From assembly GCF_023074185.1 (NCBI RefSeq), contig NZ_JADPKY010000106.1, positions 62,001 to 126,000 on the forward strand: DNA of 64,000 nt, read 5' to 3'. The notes below the pieces were generated by a model. The model searched no databases, had not been told where the DNA came from, and saw nothing but the letters and a program-made list of their open reading frames with translations. Numbering within the stretch: position 1 is the stretch's first letter; the number at the start of each line of letters is the position of its first letter. Below, piece by piece: positions 1 to 8,900 of the stretch. A program made the translations under genes and the position numbers. The DNA is from Bradyrhizobium sp. 132 (lineage in GTDB: Bacteria; Pseudomonadota; Alphaproteobacteria; Rhizobiales; Xanthobacteraceae).

Positions 1-1529
1 ATCGCGTCAATTCCGACACCACCACGTCCCGCAAGATCCTGAGGCCGCGCCGGCTCGCGCTGCTCGGTACCGTGGCCGCGCTTGGCCTGGCCGTGCTGGC
101 GACTGCTCCCGGCTCTTCGCCGTTCAGCGCGACCTCCTTCATTGCGCCCGCCCAGGCCGCGGAGTCCGCCACGACACCGCTGGGCTTCGGCGATCTCGTC
201 AGCAAGGTCAAATCCGCCGTCATTTCGGTGCGGGTCAAAATCGACCAAGACAGCGAGAAGAGCGCGATGCTGCAACAGAACCGGATGGATTCGGACGAGG
301 CGACGCCGTTCGACCAATTCTCACGGCAATTCGGCTTCGGTGGTCCGGGTGGCATGAACGGCATGCCGCGCCAGCGCCACCAGACTATCACGGGTGAGGG
401 CTCCGGCTTCTTCATCTCCGCCGACGGCTATGCCGTGACCAACAACCACGTCGTCGACCACGCCGAGTCGGTGCAGGTGACGATGGACGACGGCCAGACC
501 TATACCGCGAAGGTGGTCGGCACCGATCCGAAGACCGATCTCGCGCTGATCAAGGTCGAGGGCAAGAAGGATTTTCCGTTCGTCAAATTCTCCGACCAGA
601 AGCCGCGCATCGGCGACTGGGTGGTCGCGGTCGGCAATCCCTTCGGCCTTGGCGGCACCGTGACCGCCGGCATCGTCTCGGCTAGCGGCCGCGATATCGG
701 CAACGGTCCCTACGATGACTTTATCCAGATCGACGCACCGATCAACAAGGGCAATTCCGGCGGTCCGGCGTTCGACATGAACGGCAACGTGATTGGCGTG
801 AACACCGCGATCTTCTCGCCCTCCGGCGGCTCGGTCGGCATCGGCTTCGACATTCCGGCTTCGACCGCAAAGCTCGTCGTCGCACAGTTGAAGGACAAGG
901 GCGCGGTGACACGCGGCTGGCTCGGCGTGCAGGTGCAGCCGGTGACATCGGATATCGCCGACAGCCTCGGCCTCAAGGAGGCGCGCGGCGCGATCGTGGA
1001 CAATCCGCAGGACGCTAGCCCGGCAGCGAAGGCGGGCATCGAGGCGGGCGACGTCATCACCGCCGTCAACGGCACCGCGATCAAGGACTCCCGCGATCTC
1101 GCCCGCACTATCGCTACGCTTGCACCGGGCACGTCCGTGAAGCTCGATGTCGTCCACAAGGGCGACAGCAAGACGGTGACGCTGGCGCTCGGCGAATTGC
1201 CGAACGAGCGGCAGGCTAAGGCCGACGAGGGCAAGGCGCAGCCGGATGCCGGCACGCCGCGTCTCGGGCTCAGCCTGGCTCCGGCCGGCGACGTCCAGGG
1301 CGCCGGCCAGAAGGGCGTCGTCGTCACTGAAGTCGATCCGCAAGGGCCGGCCGCGCAGCGCGGCATTCAGACCGGCGACGTCATCCTCAACGTCGGCGGC
1401 AAGGCCGTCGCCAATATCGGTGATGTCCGTTCGGAACTGGCGCAGGCGAAATCGTCCGGCAAGCGCAGCGTGCTGCTGCAGATCAGAAACGCGCAGGCGA
1501 CCCGATTCGTCGCGGTGCCGCTCGCATAA
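1..1529 (+). CDS. degP: Do-family periplasmic serine protease (HtrA/DegP), 5' end outside window
   Basis: ATP-independent periplasmic protease/chaperone that degrades misfolded envelope proteins. The frame is open to the left edge, so the true start lies upstream; a GTG at 72 is inside the export signal. The visible N-terminus has basic residues, a hydrophobic stretch and an Ala-rich cleavage region (APAQAAE). The chymotrypsin-like domain carries the triad: His in TNNHVVDH, Asp in KTDLALIK, Ser in GNSGGPAF. Two PDZ domains follow, beginning near GWLGVQVQ and GLSLAPAG. The full HtrA layout rules out a protease-dead homologue. A strong terminator follows 28 bases downstream. DegP, DegQ and MucD cannot be told apart here. 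Confidence 0.93.
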   Translation, partial: RVNSDTTTSRKILRPRRLALLGTVAALGLAVLATAPGSSPFSATSFIAPAQAAESATTPLGFGDLVSKVKSAVISVRVKIDQDSEKSAMLQQNRMDSDEATPFDQFSRQFGFGGPGGMNGMPRQRHQTITGEGSGFFISADGYAVTNNHVVDHAESVQVTMDDGQTYTAKVVGTDPKTDLALIKVEGKKDFPFVKFSDQKPRIGDWVVAVGNPFGLGGTVTAGIVSASGRDIGNGPYDDFIQIDAPINKGNSGGPAFDMNGNVIGVNTAIFSPSGGSVGIGFDIPASTAKLVVAQLKDKGAVTRGWLGVQVQPVTSDIADSLGLKEARGAIVDNPQDASPAAKAGIEAGDVITAVNGTAIKDSRDLARTIATLAPGTSVKLDVVHKGDSKTVTLALGELPNERQAKADEGKAQPDAGTPRLGLSLAPAGDVQGAGQKGVVVTEVDPQGPAAQRGIQTGDVILNVGGKAVANIGDVRSELAQAKSSGKRSVLLQIRNAQATRFVAVPLA

Positions 1530-1556
1530 GTCGAACGTCGATCCGCGCAAATCCAA

Positions 1557-1580
1557 AAAGGCGGCCCACGGGCCGCCTTT
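1557..1580 (+). terminator. Rho-independent terminator of the degP-like gene
   Basis: Perfect 11-bp inverted repeat (AAAGGCGGCCC and GGGCCGCCTTT) with a two-base loop, 28 bases after the protease stop. The A-rich left arm and T-rich right arm let it work in both directions. Confidence 0.85.
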
Positions 1581-1801
1581 CCTGTTTGCCTTCAGGATTC
1601 CGGATGGCCGCCGATAACATTCTCGTTAACGGCAGAGAGGATGACCCGGTTCGTCCGAAAAAGCCGTGTTCGCTCATCACAATTGCGGATCTCGTATGGA
1701 GTCGGCGGCAATGAAGCCGCCGGGACGTTTGCAAGCGTGGAACTTCGAACTTGCCGCCGCTGAGCTAGCTGGCCGGCAGTTCGCATTTGATCGGTGCCGA
1801 C

Positions 1802-2164
1802 ATGGATCGATTGAAGCTCTCGCTGAGGACTGCGCTGCTCGTGGCGCCATTCGTGCTGTGGGGTGGAAACGCTCTCGGGCGCGACGACGGCCGCTACGCG
1901 GACTCACCCCTCAAGCCGTGGTTCGACGGCCTGCGCAGCCATCTCGGTCCGTGCTGCTCGGATGCGGATGGATTTGCGGTCGCCGATCCCGACTGGGACT
2001 CGCACAACGGGCATTATCGGGTGCGGCTCGACGGGGAGTGGATCGAGGTCCCGGACGAAGCCGTGATCACCGAGCCGAACCGGGCCGGCCGAACCATGGT
2101 GTGGCCGGTGAAGACCGCGTTTGGCGTTTCGATCCGCTGCTTCATGCCGGGCAGCATGACCTGA
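1802..2164 (+). CDS. Conserved secreted hypothetical protein (120 aa)
   Basis: Function unknown. An N-terminal basic-hydrophobic segment (MDRLKLSLRTALLVAPFVLW) looks like a signal peptide and argues for the ATG at 1802 over the upstream TTG at 1787. The mature part has a CC pair (HLGPCCSDADG), a third Cys near the C-terminus (SIRCFMPG) and many acidic and Trp residues. The pattern DWDSHNGHYRVRL followed by EWIEVPDEAV is one I associate with small Bradyrhizobium secreted proteins without assigned function. It stands alone between the protease and the convergent Lys-rich gene. Confidence 0.7.
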   Translation: MDRLKLSLRTALLVAPFVLWGGNALGRDDGRYADSPLKPWFDGLRSHLGPCCSDADGFAVADPDWDSHNGHYRVRLDGEWIEVPDEAVITEPNRAGRTMVWPVKTAFGVSIRCFMPGSMT

Positions 2165-2179
2165 CAGAGTTCAGCGCGA

Positions 2180-2485
2180 CTATCTGGAGGATTTGCGCTT
2201 CGATGTTTTCTTCGAAGTTTTCCTGGACGTTTTCTTCGAAGTCTTCTTCGTCTTCTTGGAGGTCTTCTTCTTGGAGGTCTTTTTCGCGGCCTTCTTCGGG
2301 ACCTTCTTGCCCTTCTTGCGCGCCTTCGACAGGCCGATCGCGATTGCCTGCTTGCGGCTCTTCACGCGTCCGCCTCGACCGCCAGGTCCGCTCTTCGCGC
2401 TGCCCTTCTTGTAGCGTTTCATCTCGCTTTCGACATCGCTGCCGGAGCTGCGCGAGTAGCGGCGCTTCTTTGCCTTGCGTGCCAT
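2180..2485 (-). CDS. Lys-rich DUF6496-like protein with histone-H1-like tail (101 aa)
   Basis: Probably a nucleic-acid-binding basic protein. Residues 1-55 match the DUF6496 pattern (MKRYKKG, then SRKQAIAIGLSKARKKGKK). Residues 60-101 are a low-complexity tail of KKTSKK-type repeats like the C-terminal tail of histone H1 or AlgP. The ATG at 2485 has the ribosome site AGGGAGAA at good spacing; the longer reading from 2515 does not. A sigma-EcfG-type promoter lies at 2510-2534. Related plant-associated-bacteria proteins are thought to be stress-induced; a DNA-protection role here is inference. Confidence 0.8.
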   Translation of the reverse strand: MARKAKKRRYSRSSGSDVESEMKRYKKGSAKSGPGGRGGRVKSRKQAIAIGLSKARKKGKKVPKKAAKKTSKKKTSKKTKKTSKKTSRKTSKKTSKRKSSR

Positions 2486-2509
2486 GCATGTTCTCCCTTG
2501 GCCGGGGAG

Positions 2510-2534
2510 AACCATCCGCGACAGGCATGGTTCC
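2510..2534 (-). promoter_or_regulatory. Candidate EcfG-type promoter for the Lys-rich protein gene
   Basis: Read on the minus strand: GGAAC, 16 bases, GGTT. The EcfG consensus is GGAAC-N16/17-CGTT, so only the first base of the -10 differs. The -10 lies 25 bases upstream of the ATG at 2485. Confidence 0.55.
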
Positions 2535-2572
2535 GAAAGCGGGCACGCAACGTCCTGGATTGAGCGGACAGC

Positions 2573-2767
2573 CTAGAACGAATTCGCCAGCTCGATCTCC
2601 GCTTCCAGCACCTGGATGCGCCGTGCTGCCTCACTGGAGGACAGGTCCCGCGCATATTGCGCGGGTTGATAGGCCTCTTCGCTGAGCCGTTTCAGCCTGA
2701 GGCCCTGTGTCCGGGTCATCTGCTCTGTGAGGAAAGCCCTGGCATCGTATTTACCCTGAACCTGCAT
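2573..2767 (-). CDS. DUF3072 domain protein (64 aa)
   Basis: Small soluble protein of unknown function. The pattern MTRTQGLRLKRLSEEA...Y...LSSSEAARRIQVLEAE matches DUF3072, a short helical domain found in many Rhizobiales. It usually makes up the whole protein, as here. The ATG at 2767 has GGAGAAG seven bases upstream. No clear promoter motif precedes it, and the next gene upstream diverges from it across an AT-rich 62-base gap. Confidence 0.8.
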   Translation of the reverse strand: MQVQGKYDARAFLTEQMTRTQGLRLKRLSEEAYQPAQYARDLSSSEAARRIQVLEAEIELANSF

Positions 2768-2829
2768 GTCGCTTCTCCGGACCTGAAATCGTGACTTGAC
2801 TATATGTTCTTATTTTGTTCTAACAAGTC

Positions 2830-3105
2830 ATGGACAACAGAATTAATGAAGTTCGACGTAAAATCAGTGCGTTGAGGCTGGAAATGGCCGATGTCGAGGC
2901 GTCCGTGCGCGAGCTCGTCTACCGCGATCGCGACTGCACGGAGAAGGCCCTGGCGCAAATGGATCTGCGCTGGAAAATCAATCTTCTGATCGGCGAATGG
3001 AAGGCTGCAGGTGGCGGCGATGTCCTGCCGGATGTCCGCGACAGGATGCGCCTTCGTTCCGCGAAGAAAGCCGGCAATCCCGTGCGTGCTATCGCGCGCC
3101 ATTGA
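2830..3105 (+). CDS. Hypothetical protein, helical (91 aa)
   Basis: No family recognised. The first 60 residues (IRNEVRRK-type heptads, RLEMADVEASVREL) are predicted amphipathic helix or coiled coil. The C-terminus is basic. No signal peptide or membrane segment. It is followed 18 bases later by another small helical protein on the same strand, so the two are probably co-transcribed. The start is the first ATG after the AT-rich divergent promoter region; the ribosome site is weak. Confidence 0.6.
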   Translation: MDNRINEVRRKISALRLEMADVEASVRELVYRDRDCTEKALAQMDLRWKINLLIGEWKAAGGGDVLPDVRDRMRLRSAKKAGNPVRAIARH

Positions 3106-3123
3106 AAGTTTTGGGAGTGTGCC

Positions 3124-3330
3124 GTGGAAGAAGACCCGGCGACGTACCGGATCTTGAGACTGCGCGCCGAGATTCTCGAACTGGGCTCGGCCATCCGGCA
3201 GCTGCAACGCGAGGGGCTCGACGACGCCGCGGCCCAGCTCCTGATCGTGCGCAAGAGCGGACAGCTCGATCATCTCGTGAAATCAGATCGTGCGGGCTGT
3301 CATCCCGACCTCACCGGCGGCCGTCGTTGA
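3124..3330 (+). CDS. Hypothetical protein (68 aa), GTG start
   Basis: No family recognised. The GTG at 3124 has GGGAG seven bases upstream. The sequence is hydrophilic and helical (RLRAEILELGSAIRQLQREG), resembling its upstream neighbour in character, with which it probably forms a two-gene unit. No signal peptide. The C-terminal dozen residues are low-information and the length may be overestimated relative to orthologues. Confidence 0.5.
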   Translation: MEEDPATYRILRLRAEILELGSAIRQLQREGLDDAAAQLLIVRKSGQLDHLVKSDRAGCHPDLTGGRR

Positions 3331-3418
3331 AGCGTACGCGCGCAGGGCGACATGCGGGCTTGTCGATGCCGGAGGTTGGCGAAGCGGCCTGAGAAGGGTT
3401 CAGCCGAACCCGCAAAGC

Positions 3419-3443
3419 AAAAAGGCCCCGCGATGGCGGGGCC
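3419..3443 (-). terminator. Rho-independent terminator
   Basis: GGCCCCGC / GCGGGGCC arms with a 4-base loop, followed on the minus strand by five T. It lies 22 bases after the stop of the gene at 3465-3710. Confidence 0.85.
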
Positions 3444-3464
3444 TCCTTGAATTTCGCCGAGCAG

Positions 3465-3710
3465 CTACTTGGTGTTGCTCATGCCACCCTTGTTGTGCGT
3501 CATGGTGCCGCCTTGGTCGGAGCCGGGGCCGGAGCCGCCCTGACCGGAGGGATCGGCGCCCTTGGAGGATTTGGTGTTGGCGCCCGTGGTCTGCGACGAC
3601 GACATGGAGGATCCATGTTTCGCCTTGTGCGACTTTGCCTGCACGGCGAACGGCGCGGCGGCGAGGCCGGTTGCCAACATCACGGCGAGGGCGAGCTTGG
3701 TTGTCTTCAT
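3465..3710 (-). CDS. Small secreted Ser/Gly-rich protein (81 aa)
   Basis: Function unknown. A clear Sec signal peptide (MKTTKLALAVMLATGLAAAP, cleavage near VQAKS) is followed by a hydrophilic, probably disordered mature region rich in Ser, Gly, Lys and Thr. Such short exported proteins are common in Bradyrhizobium and are often stress-induced. It has its own EcfG-type promoter (3747-3771) and its own terminator (3419-3443), so it is a single-gene transcription unit. Confidence 0.75.
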   Translation of the reverse strand: MKTTKLALAVMLATGLAAAPFAVQAKSHKAKHGSSMSSSQTTGANTKSSKGADPSGQGGSGPGSDQGGTMTHNKGGMSNTK

Positions 3711-3746
3711 GGGGGAACTCCCTGAGTTGAATTGACGCAGGCAGCC

Positions 3747-3771
3747 AACCGCGCTCGGTCACAGGAGTTCC
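3747..3771 (-). promoter_or_regulatory. Candidate EcfG-type promoter for the small secreted protein gene
   Basis: On the minus strand: GGAAC, 16 bases, GGTT, with the -10 some 37 bases upstream of the ATG at 3710. One mismatch to GGAAC-N16/17-CGTT. Confidence 0.55.
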
Positions 3772-3803
3772 GAACACAGGAGCTCCGCTGCATCACGCAC
3801 ACT

Positions 3804-4061
3804 TCAAGATTCCTTGTCCTCTGCGAGGATGAAGACCACGCCGGTGAGTGTCGCGCCGATCGCGAATGTCGTCGCCAATGTGAGGGCGAAAGCGACAGCG
3901 GCCTGGCTTCCGCCGTGGCTGAGCAGGTTGGCGACGGCTGGATTGGTCAGAACGAGCACGAGGCTGAAAGCGAGGCCGAGGGCTGCGCCCATCATCGCAT
4001 GCGTCATCAGCTTGACGAGGCCGCTGGGAGAGATCAGGTCCGACGACTTTTTCGTGCGCAT
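3804..4061 (-). CDS. Small inner-membrane protein, two TM segments (85 aa)
   Basis: No named family. Two hydrophobic segments (about residues 22-40, MMGAALGLAFSLVLVL, and 56-79, ALTLATTFAIGATLTGVVFI) are separated by a polar loop (SHGGSQAA). The N-terminus is basic. It has a perfect EcfG-type promoter 26 bases upstream (4087-4111), so it is probably a general-stress membrane protein. The start ATG at 4061 gives a plausible cytoplasmic N-terminus. Confidence 0.72.
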   Translation of the reverse strand: MRTKKSSDLISPSGLVKLMTHAMMGAALGLAFSLVLVLTNPAVANLLSHGGSQAAVAFALTLATTFAIGATLTGVVFILAEDKES

Positions 4062-4086
4062 GGAACTCTATCCCGATCTCGCATCC

Positions 4087-4111
4087 AACGCCTGCGACGC
4101 TCGCCGGTTCC
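4087..4111 (-). promoter_or_regulatory. EcfG-type promoter (perfect consensus) for the 2-TM protein gene
   Basis: Minus strand GGAAC, 16 bases, CGTT: exact match to the alphaproteobacterial general-stress consensus. The -10 ends 26 bases before the ATG at 4061. Confidence 0.7.
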
Positions 4112-4202
4112 ATCCGGATGAACGAATTGTCATTGCCCGCTTCATCCGACGTTCATGCCGGCTTTGCGAGGATGAACACGTCACACCACGGGAACATTCG
4201 AT

Positions 4203-4424
4203 ATGGGTAAGGTGGTCTTTCTTTACCGCTCGCTGGCCTATCGCAACGCCGCCGCGGACATCCTGGGCAAAGCGCGCAAGCTGCCCCGCGGCGCGGAGCG
4301 AAGTGCTGCTCGCCGCTATGCAAAAGCGCTGCGCGAGCTCGCCCGAACGGAAGCCTGGCTCGAAGGACGCGTCGCGCGCGAACCGCGTCCGGCGCAGCGC
4401 ATGACGAATGCGTCCTCCGGCTAG
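4203..4424 (+). CDS. Hypothetical basic protein (73 aa)
   Basis: No family recognised. Rich in Arg and Ala, predicted helical (YRNAAADILGKARKL, RYAKALRELARTEAWLEG). No signal peptide. Its stop codon overlaps the stop of the convergent HWE kinase gene inside a perfect 14-bp palindrome (TCCGGCTAGCCGGA, 4416-4429). The ATG follows a short AT-rich stretch; I see no strong ribosome site. Confidence 0.6.
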   Translation: MGKVVFLYRSLAYRNAAADILGKARKLPRGAERSAARRYAKALRELARTEAWLEGRVAREPRPAQRMTNASSG

Positions 4425-5911
4425 CCGGATGCGCGCTGCAATTCGGCGGAGCTGGCGTCTTCGAATTTGCCTGGTGTGGTTGTCGCGGCAGTCTTGCGAA
4501 TCAACGGCACCTCCAGGCGGCACAGCAGGCCCTCGGCGCGCCAATCGAAATGCGCTTGTCCACCGAGCTGGGACTCGACGCTCGCAAGCAGGCTCCGCGT
4601 GCCGAAGCCGCGGGACTTCGGGGGCCTGACAAGCGGGCCGCCGGTCTCCTCCCAGGTCAGCGTGAGCAACTCGTCCTCGGCCTGCCAGCCGATCGCGAGC
4701 CGTCCCGACCGCGTCGAGAGCGCGCCATACTTTGCCGAGTTGGTGAAAAGCTCATGCAGCGCCAGTGCCAGCGTCTGGGCGGTCGCCGGCAGCAACTGAA
4801 CTTCGGGGCCTGCCAATTTGATCTGGCCGCCGAGGGAATAGGGCGCAAGCTCCTCGTCGATCAGCTTCGAGAGTTCGGCGCCCTGCCAACTCGACAGCGA
4901 CAGGATCGTATGCACGCGCGCCAGTGCATTGATGCGCCCCTCGACGGCGTTGACATAGGCCTTGACCTCGTCCGCGCGGGTGAGGCGCACGATCGATTGC
5001 GCCAGTGCCAGCGCGTTCTTGGCGCGATGATCGACTTCCCGCGCCAGGAGGTTCTGCCGCTCCTCGGCGCGCTTGCGTTCAGTGATGTCCACCGTCACGC
5101 CGCTGACGCGCAGAACCCGACCGCTGTCGTCGGCCGTGGCGGCGGCCGTGCCGACACACCAGCGCACATCGCCGTCAGGCCGCACGATGCGGAACTCCGT
5201 TTCATAGGCGCGCGTGCCCTTGTTGAATTCGCCGATCGCCTTGCGCAACTGATCGACCTCATCGGGATGCAACAGCGCCTGAACGTTGGCCGGGTTCACC
5301 TCGAAGCTCTCCGGGCCAACGCCAAAGATGCGATACTGCCCCTCGTCCCAGATCCAGTCGCCGGTAATCCAGTCCCAGTCCCAGGAGCCCATTTTGCCGG
5401 CGGCGATCGCCATGCTACGCCGCTCTTCGCTCTCGCGCAGCTTTGCGGTGGAATTCTCAAGCTCGGCGGTACGTGCACGTACGCGGTCCTCGAGATCCTG
5501 ATTCAGCCGTTCGAGCTCGCGCGTCTTGCGGTAGAGTTCGGCAAACACCTTGACCTTGGCGCGCAGCACCTCCGGCACGACAGGCACCGGGACGTAGTCG
5601 GCCGCGCCCATCTCGTAGCCGCGCAGGCGGTCGATGTCGCTGACTTGAATGGCCGAGATGAAGATCATCGCGGTCTTCTGGAAGCGCGGATGCTCGCGGA
5701 TCATCGCGGCAAGTTCGAAGCCGTCGAGTTCGGGCATGCAGACGTCGACCAGGATCACCGCGATCTCGGTCTTGAGCAGCACCTCCAGAGCCTCGCGACC
5801 CGACGAGGCAATCACGAGATTCTCGCCCAGATCCTTCAGGATCACCTCATAGGCGAGCAGCTTGGCCGGCTGATCGTCGACGAGGAGGATGTTGACCTTT
5901 TGGTGGTCCAT
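4421..5911 (-). CDS. REC-PAS-HWE histidine kinase (496 aa)
   Basis: Cytoplasmic sensor kinase. Residues 5-122 are a receiver domain with phosphoacceptor Asp56 (ILVDVCMPELDG). A coiled coil (about 125-175) leads to a PAS fold (about 180-290). The kinase core has His295 in EVDHRAKNALALAQS, the N-box LHELFTNSAKYGALS and LTWEETGG, which supply the His and Trp-Glu that name the HWE family. No membrane segment. The ATG at 5911 puts the receiver at the N-terminus and lies 13 bases after the upstream kinase's stop, so they form an operon. HWE kinases often act on PhyR-type stress regulators; that target here is inference. Confidence 0.9.
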   Translation of the reverse strand: MDHQKVNILLVDDQPAKLLAYEVILKDLGENLVIASSGREALEVLLKTEIAVILVDVCMPELDGFELAAMIREHPRFQKTAMIFISAIQVSDIDRLRGYEMGAADYVPVPVVPEVLRAKVKVFAELYRKTRELERLNQDLEDRVRARTAELENSTAKLRESEERRSMAIAAGKMGSWDWDWITGDWIWDEGQYRIFGVGPESFEVNPANVQALLHPDEVDQLRKAIGEFNKGTRAYETEFRIVRPDGDVRWCVGTAAATADDSGRVLRVSGVTVDITERKRAEERQNLLAREVDHRAKNALALAQSIVRLTRADEVKAYVNAVEGRINALARVHTILSLSSWQGAELSKLIDEELAPYSLGGQIKLAGPEVQLLPATAQTLALALHELFTNSAKYGALSTRSGRLAIGWQAEDELLTLTWEETGGPLVRPPKSRGFGTRSLLASVESQLGGQAHFDWRAEGLLCRLEVPLIRKTAATTTPGKFEDASSAELQRASG

Positions 5912-5924
5912 ACGGGCATCCAAC

Positions 5925-8900
5925 TCAGCGGTGCAGCCACATGCGGATTGCAAGCAGCAATTGATCGGTGTTGACGGGTTTGGCCAGGTAGTCGGACGCG
6001 CCGGCTTCGAGGCATTTCTCGCGGTCGCCCTTCATGGCCTTGGCCGTCAACGCGATGATCGGAACACGGGCGAAGGCCGGATCTTCACGAATAACGCCGA
6101 TGGTCTGATAGCCATCCATCTGCGGCATCATGATGTCCATCAGCACGATGGCGATCTCCGGATTGGATTCGACCAGCGTCACCGCCTCCTTGCCGGTGGT
6201 CGCCGTCAGCACCTTCATGCCGCGCCGTTCCAGCACGCTCGACAGCGCGAAAATGTTGCGGGCGTCGTCGTCGACGAGGAGGGCGGTCTTGCCGATCAGG
6301 TCGTCGTCGGAACTGTTCAGCTTCTCCAGCATGCGCTGTTTCTCGACCGGCAATTCCGTGATCACGCGGTGCAGGAACAGCGCGGTCTCGTCGAGCAGGC
6401 GCTCCGGTGATTCCACGCCCTTGACCACGATGCTGCGCGCCATGGTGTGGAGTTCCGCATCTTCCTCGGCGGACAGCTCGCGGCCGGTGAAGACGACGAC
6501 CGGGACGTTCGACAGCGCCTCGTCGTTGCGGATCTGGTCCAGCACCTCGAAGCCGCTCATGTCGGGCAGCCGCAGGTCGAGCACGACGCAATCGCAGGGG
6601 GACTCACGCAGCATCGAGAGCGCGTCGGCGCCGGTGCCGGCCGTCACGATCTCGATATCGTCGTGATGCAGGAGCTCCCGGATCGAGAGCTGTTCGGCTT
6701 CGTTGTCCTCGACGATCAGCAGCCGCTTGCGCCGCGGCCGCGCATATTCCTTGATCTGCGTCAGCGCGGCCGAGACGCCCTCGGTCGTCGTCGGCTTGTT
6801 GACGAAGGAGAAGGCGCCGCGCGCGAGCGCATGCTGGCGGTCCTCGTCGAGCGTGATGACCTGCACGGGGATGTGGCGGGTCAGCGGATTGTGCTTGAGC
6901 TGGCTCAGCACTGTCCAGCCGAGCATATCAGGCAGGAACACGTCGAGCGAGACGGCGCGCGGCTGGTACTGCTTTGCAAGCTCCAGCGCCTCCGCGCCGC
7001 GTGCGGCGACCAGCACCTTGAAACCCTTGTCCCGGGCAAGGTCAATCAGAATACGCGCATAATGCGGATCGTCCTCGACGATCAGCAGGATGCTGTCGCC
7101 GGGTTCGAGGTTGAGCCGGTCGTCGGCGAGCTGCTCGATGACGCGCTGCTGTTCGGGCGTGGCGGGCTGCAGCGCCGGCGGCTGACTGTGTTGCTGGGGC
7201 GCAGGGCGCGGCGCGAGCGTCGGACCGGAATATTTCAGCGGCAGGTATAGCGTGAAGCACGACCCCTTGCCCGGCAAGCTGCGCAGGTGGATCTCACCGC
7301 CAAGGAGGCTTGCGAGCTCGCGGCTGATCGCAAGGCCGAGACCGGTGCCGCCATATTTGCGGCTGGTGCCGGCATCGGCTTGCTGGAACGCCTCGAAGAT
7401 CAGCTTCTGCTTCTCCAGGGGAATGCCGATGCCGGTGTCGGACACTTCGAATGCGATCACGGCCGGCGCCGAGTTCAGCACGGGATGATCCGTCCCCCAG
7501 CCGCCGACCGCGGCGGCGACCTTCAGGCGCACTTCGCCCTCGGCGGTGAACTTGAAGGCGTTGGAGAGCAGGTTCTTCAAAACCTGCTGCAGGCGCTTGG
7601 AGTCGGTGACGAGGCTGCGCGCGAGATTCGGATCGAGGTCGATCTTGAACGAAAGGTTGCGGTTTTCCGCCTCGTGACGGAACGGCCGCCCGACGGTATC
7701 GAGCAGGTTCGCGGTCAAAATTTCCTCGGCGTCGACCGTCACGGTGCCGGACTCGATCTTGGAGAGATCGAGAATGTCGCTGATGAGATTGAGCAGGTCG
7801 GTGCCGGCGCCGTGGATGGTACGGGCGAATTCGACTTGCTTGCCGGTGAGATTGCCGTCCGGATTGTCGGTGAGCTGCTGTCCGAGGATCAGGATCGAGT
7901 TCAGCGGCGTGCGCAGCTCGTGACTCATATTGGCGAGGAATTCGGACTTGTACTTCGAGGTGAGTGCCAGCTCGGTCGCCTTTTCCTCCAGTGCGCGGCG
8001 GGCCTGCTCGATCTCCTGATTCTTGCGCTCGACCTCGACGTTGCGCTCGGCGAGCTGCTGCGCCTTCTGTTCGAGCTGGTCGTTGGTCTGCTGCAACTCG
8101 CGCTGCTGGGTCTGGAGTTCGCCGGCGAGCTGTTGCGACTGCTTGAGCAAACCTTCGGTCTGCATCGTCGCTTCGATCGAGTTGAGCACGATGCCGATCG
8201 AGTCGGTGAGCTGCTCCAGGAACGTCATCTGCGAGGTCGTGAACGAGGTGAGCGAGGCCAGCTCGATCACCGCCTTGACCTGGCCTTCGAACAGCACCGG
8301 CAGCACCACGAGGTTCTTCGGCGCGACCCGGAGCAGTGCCGAATTGATCGGCACCACGTCGGCCGGAATGTCCGCGATCACGCGCGGACGCTTGTCGATC
8401 GCGCATTGGCCGATCAGGCCGTCGCCGAGCGGCAGCACGCGCTGATACGGATAGATGCCGTCGCCGGCATAGGAAGCGAGCAGCAGAAGCTGCGGACTAT
8501 CCTCGTTTTCGACCTGATAGATCACGCCGGTATGCGCGTTCACCAGCGGCGACAATTCGGTGAGCAGCAGCCGGCCGACGGTGGTGAGGTCGCGCTGGCC
8601 CTGGAGCATGTTGGTGAATTTCGCAAGATTGGTCTTCAACCAGTCCTGCTCGGTGTTCACGTCCGTCGTCAGACGGAGGTTCGTGATCATCGTGTTGATG
8701 TTGTCTTTGAGCTCCGAGACCTCTCCGCGGGCGTCGACCTGGATCGACCGTGTCAGGTCGCCCTTGGTCACCGCGGTTGCGACCTCCGCGATCGCGCGCA
8801 CCTGAGAGGTGAGGTTGGCCGCCAGGAGGTTGACGTTACCGGTGAGATCCTTCCAGGTGCCGGCGGCGCCGGGCACGTCGGCCTGACCGCCCAGCCGTCC

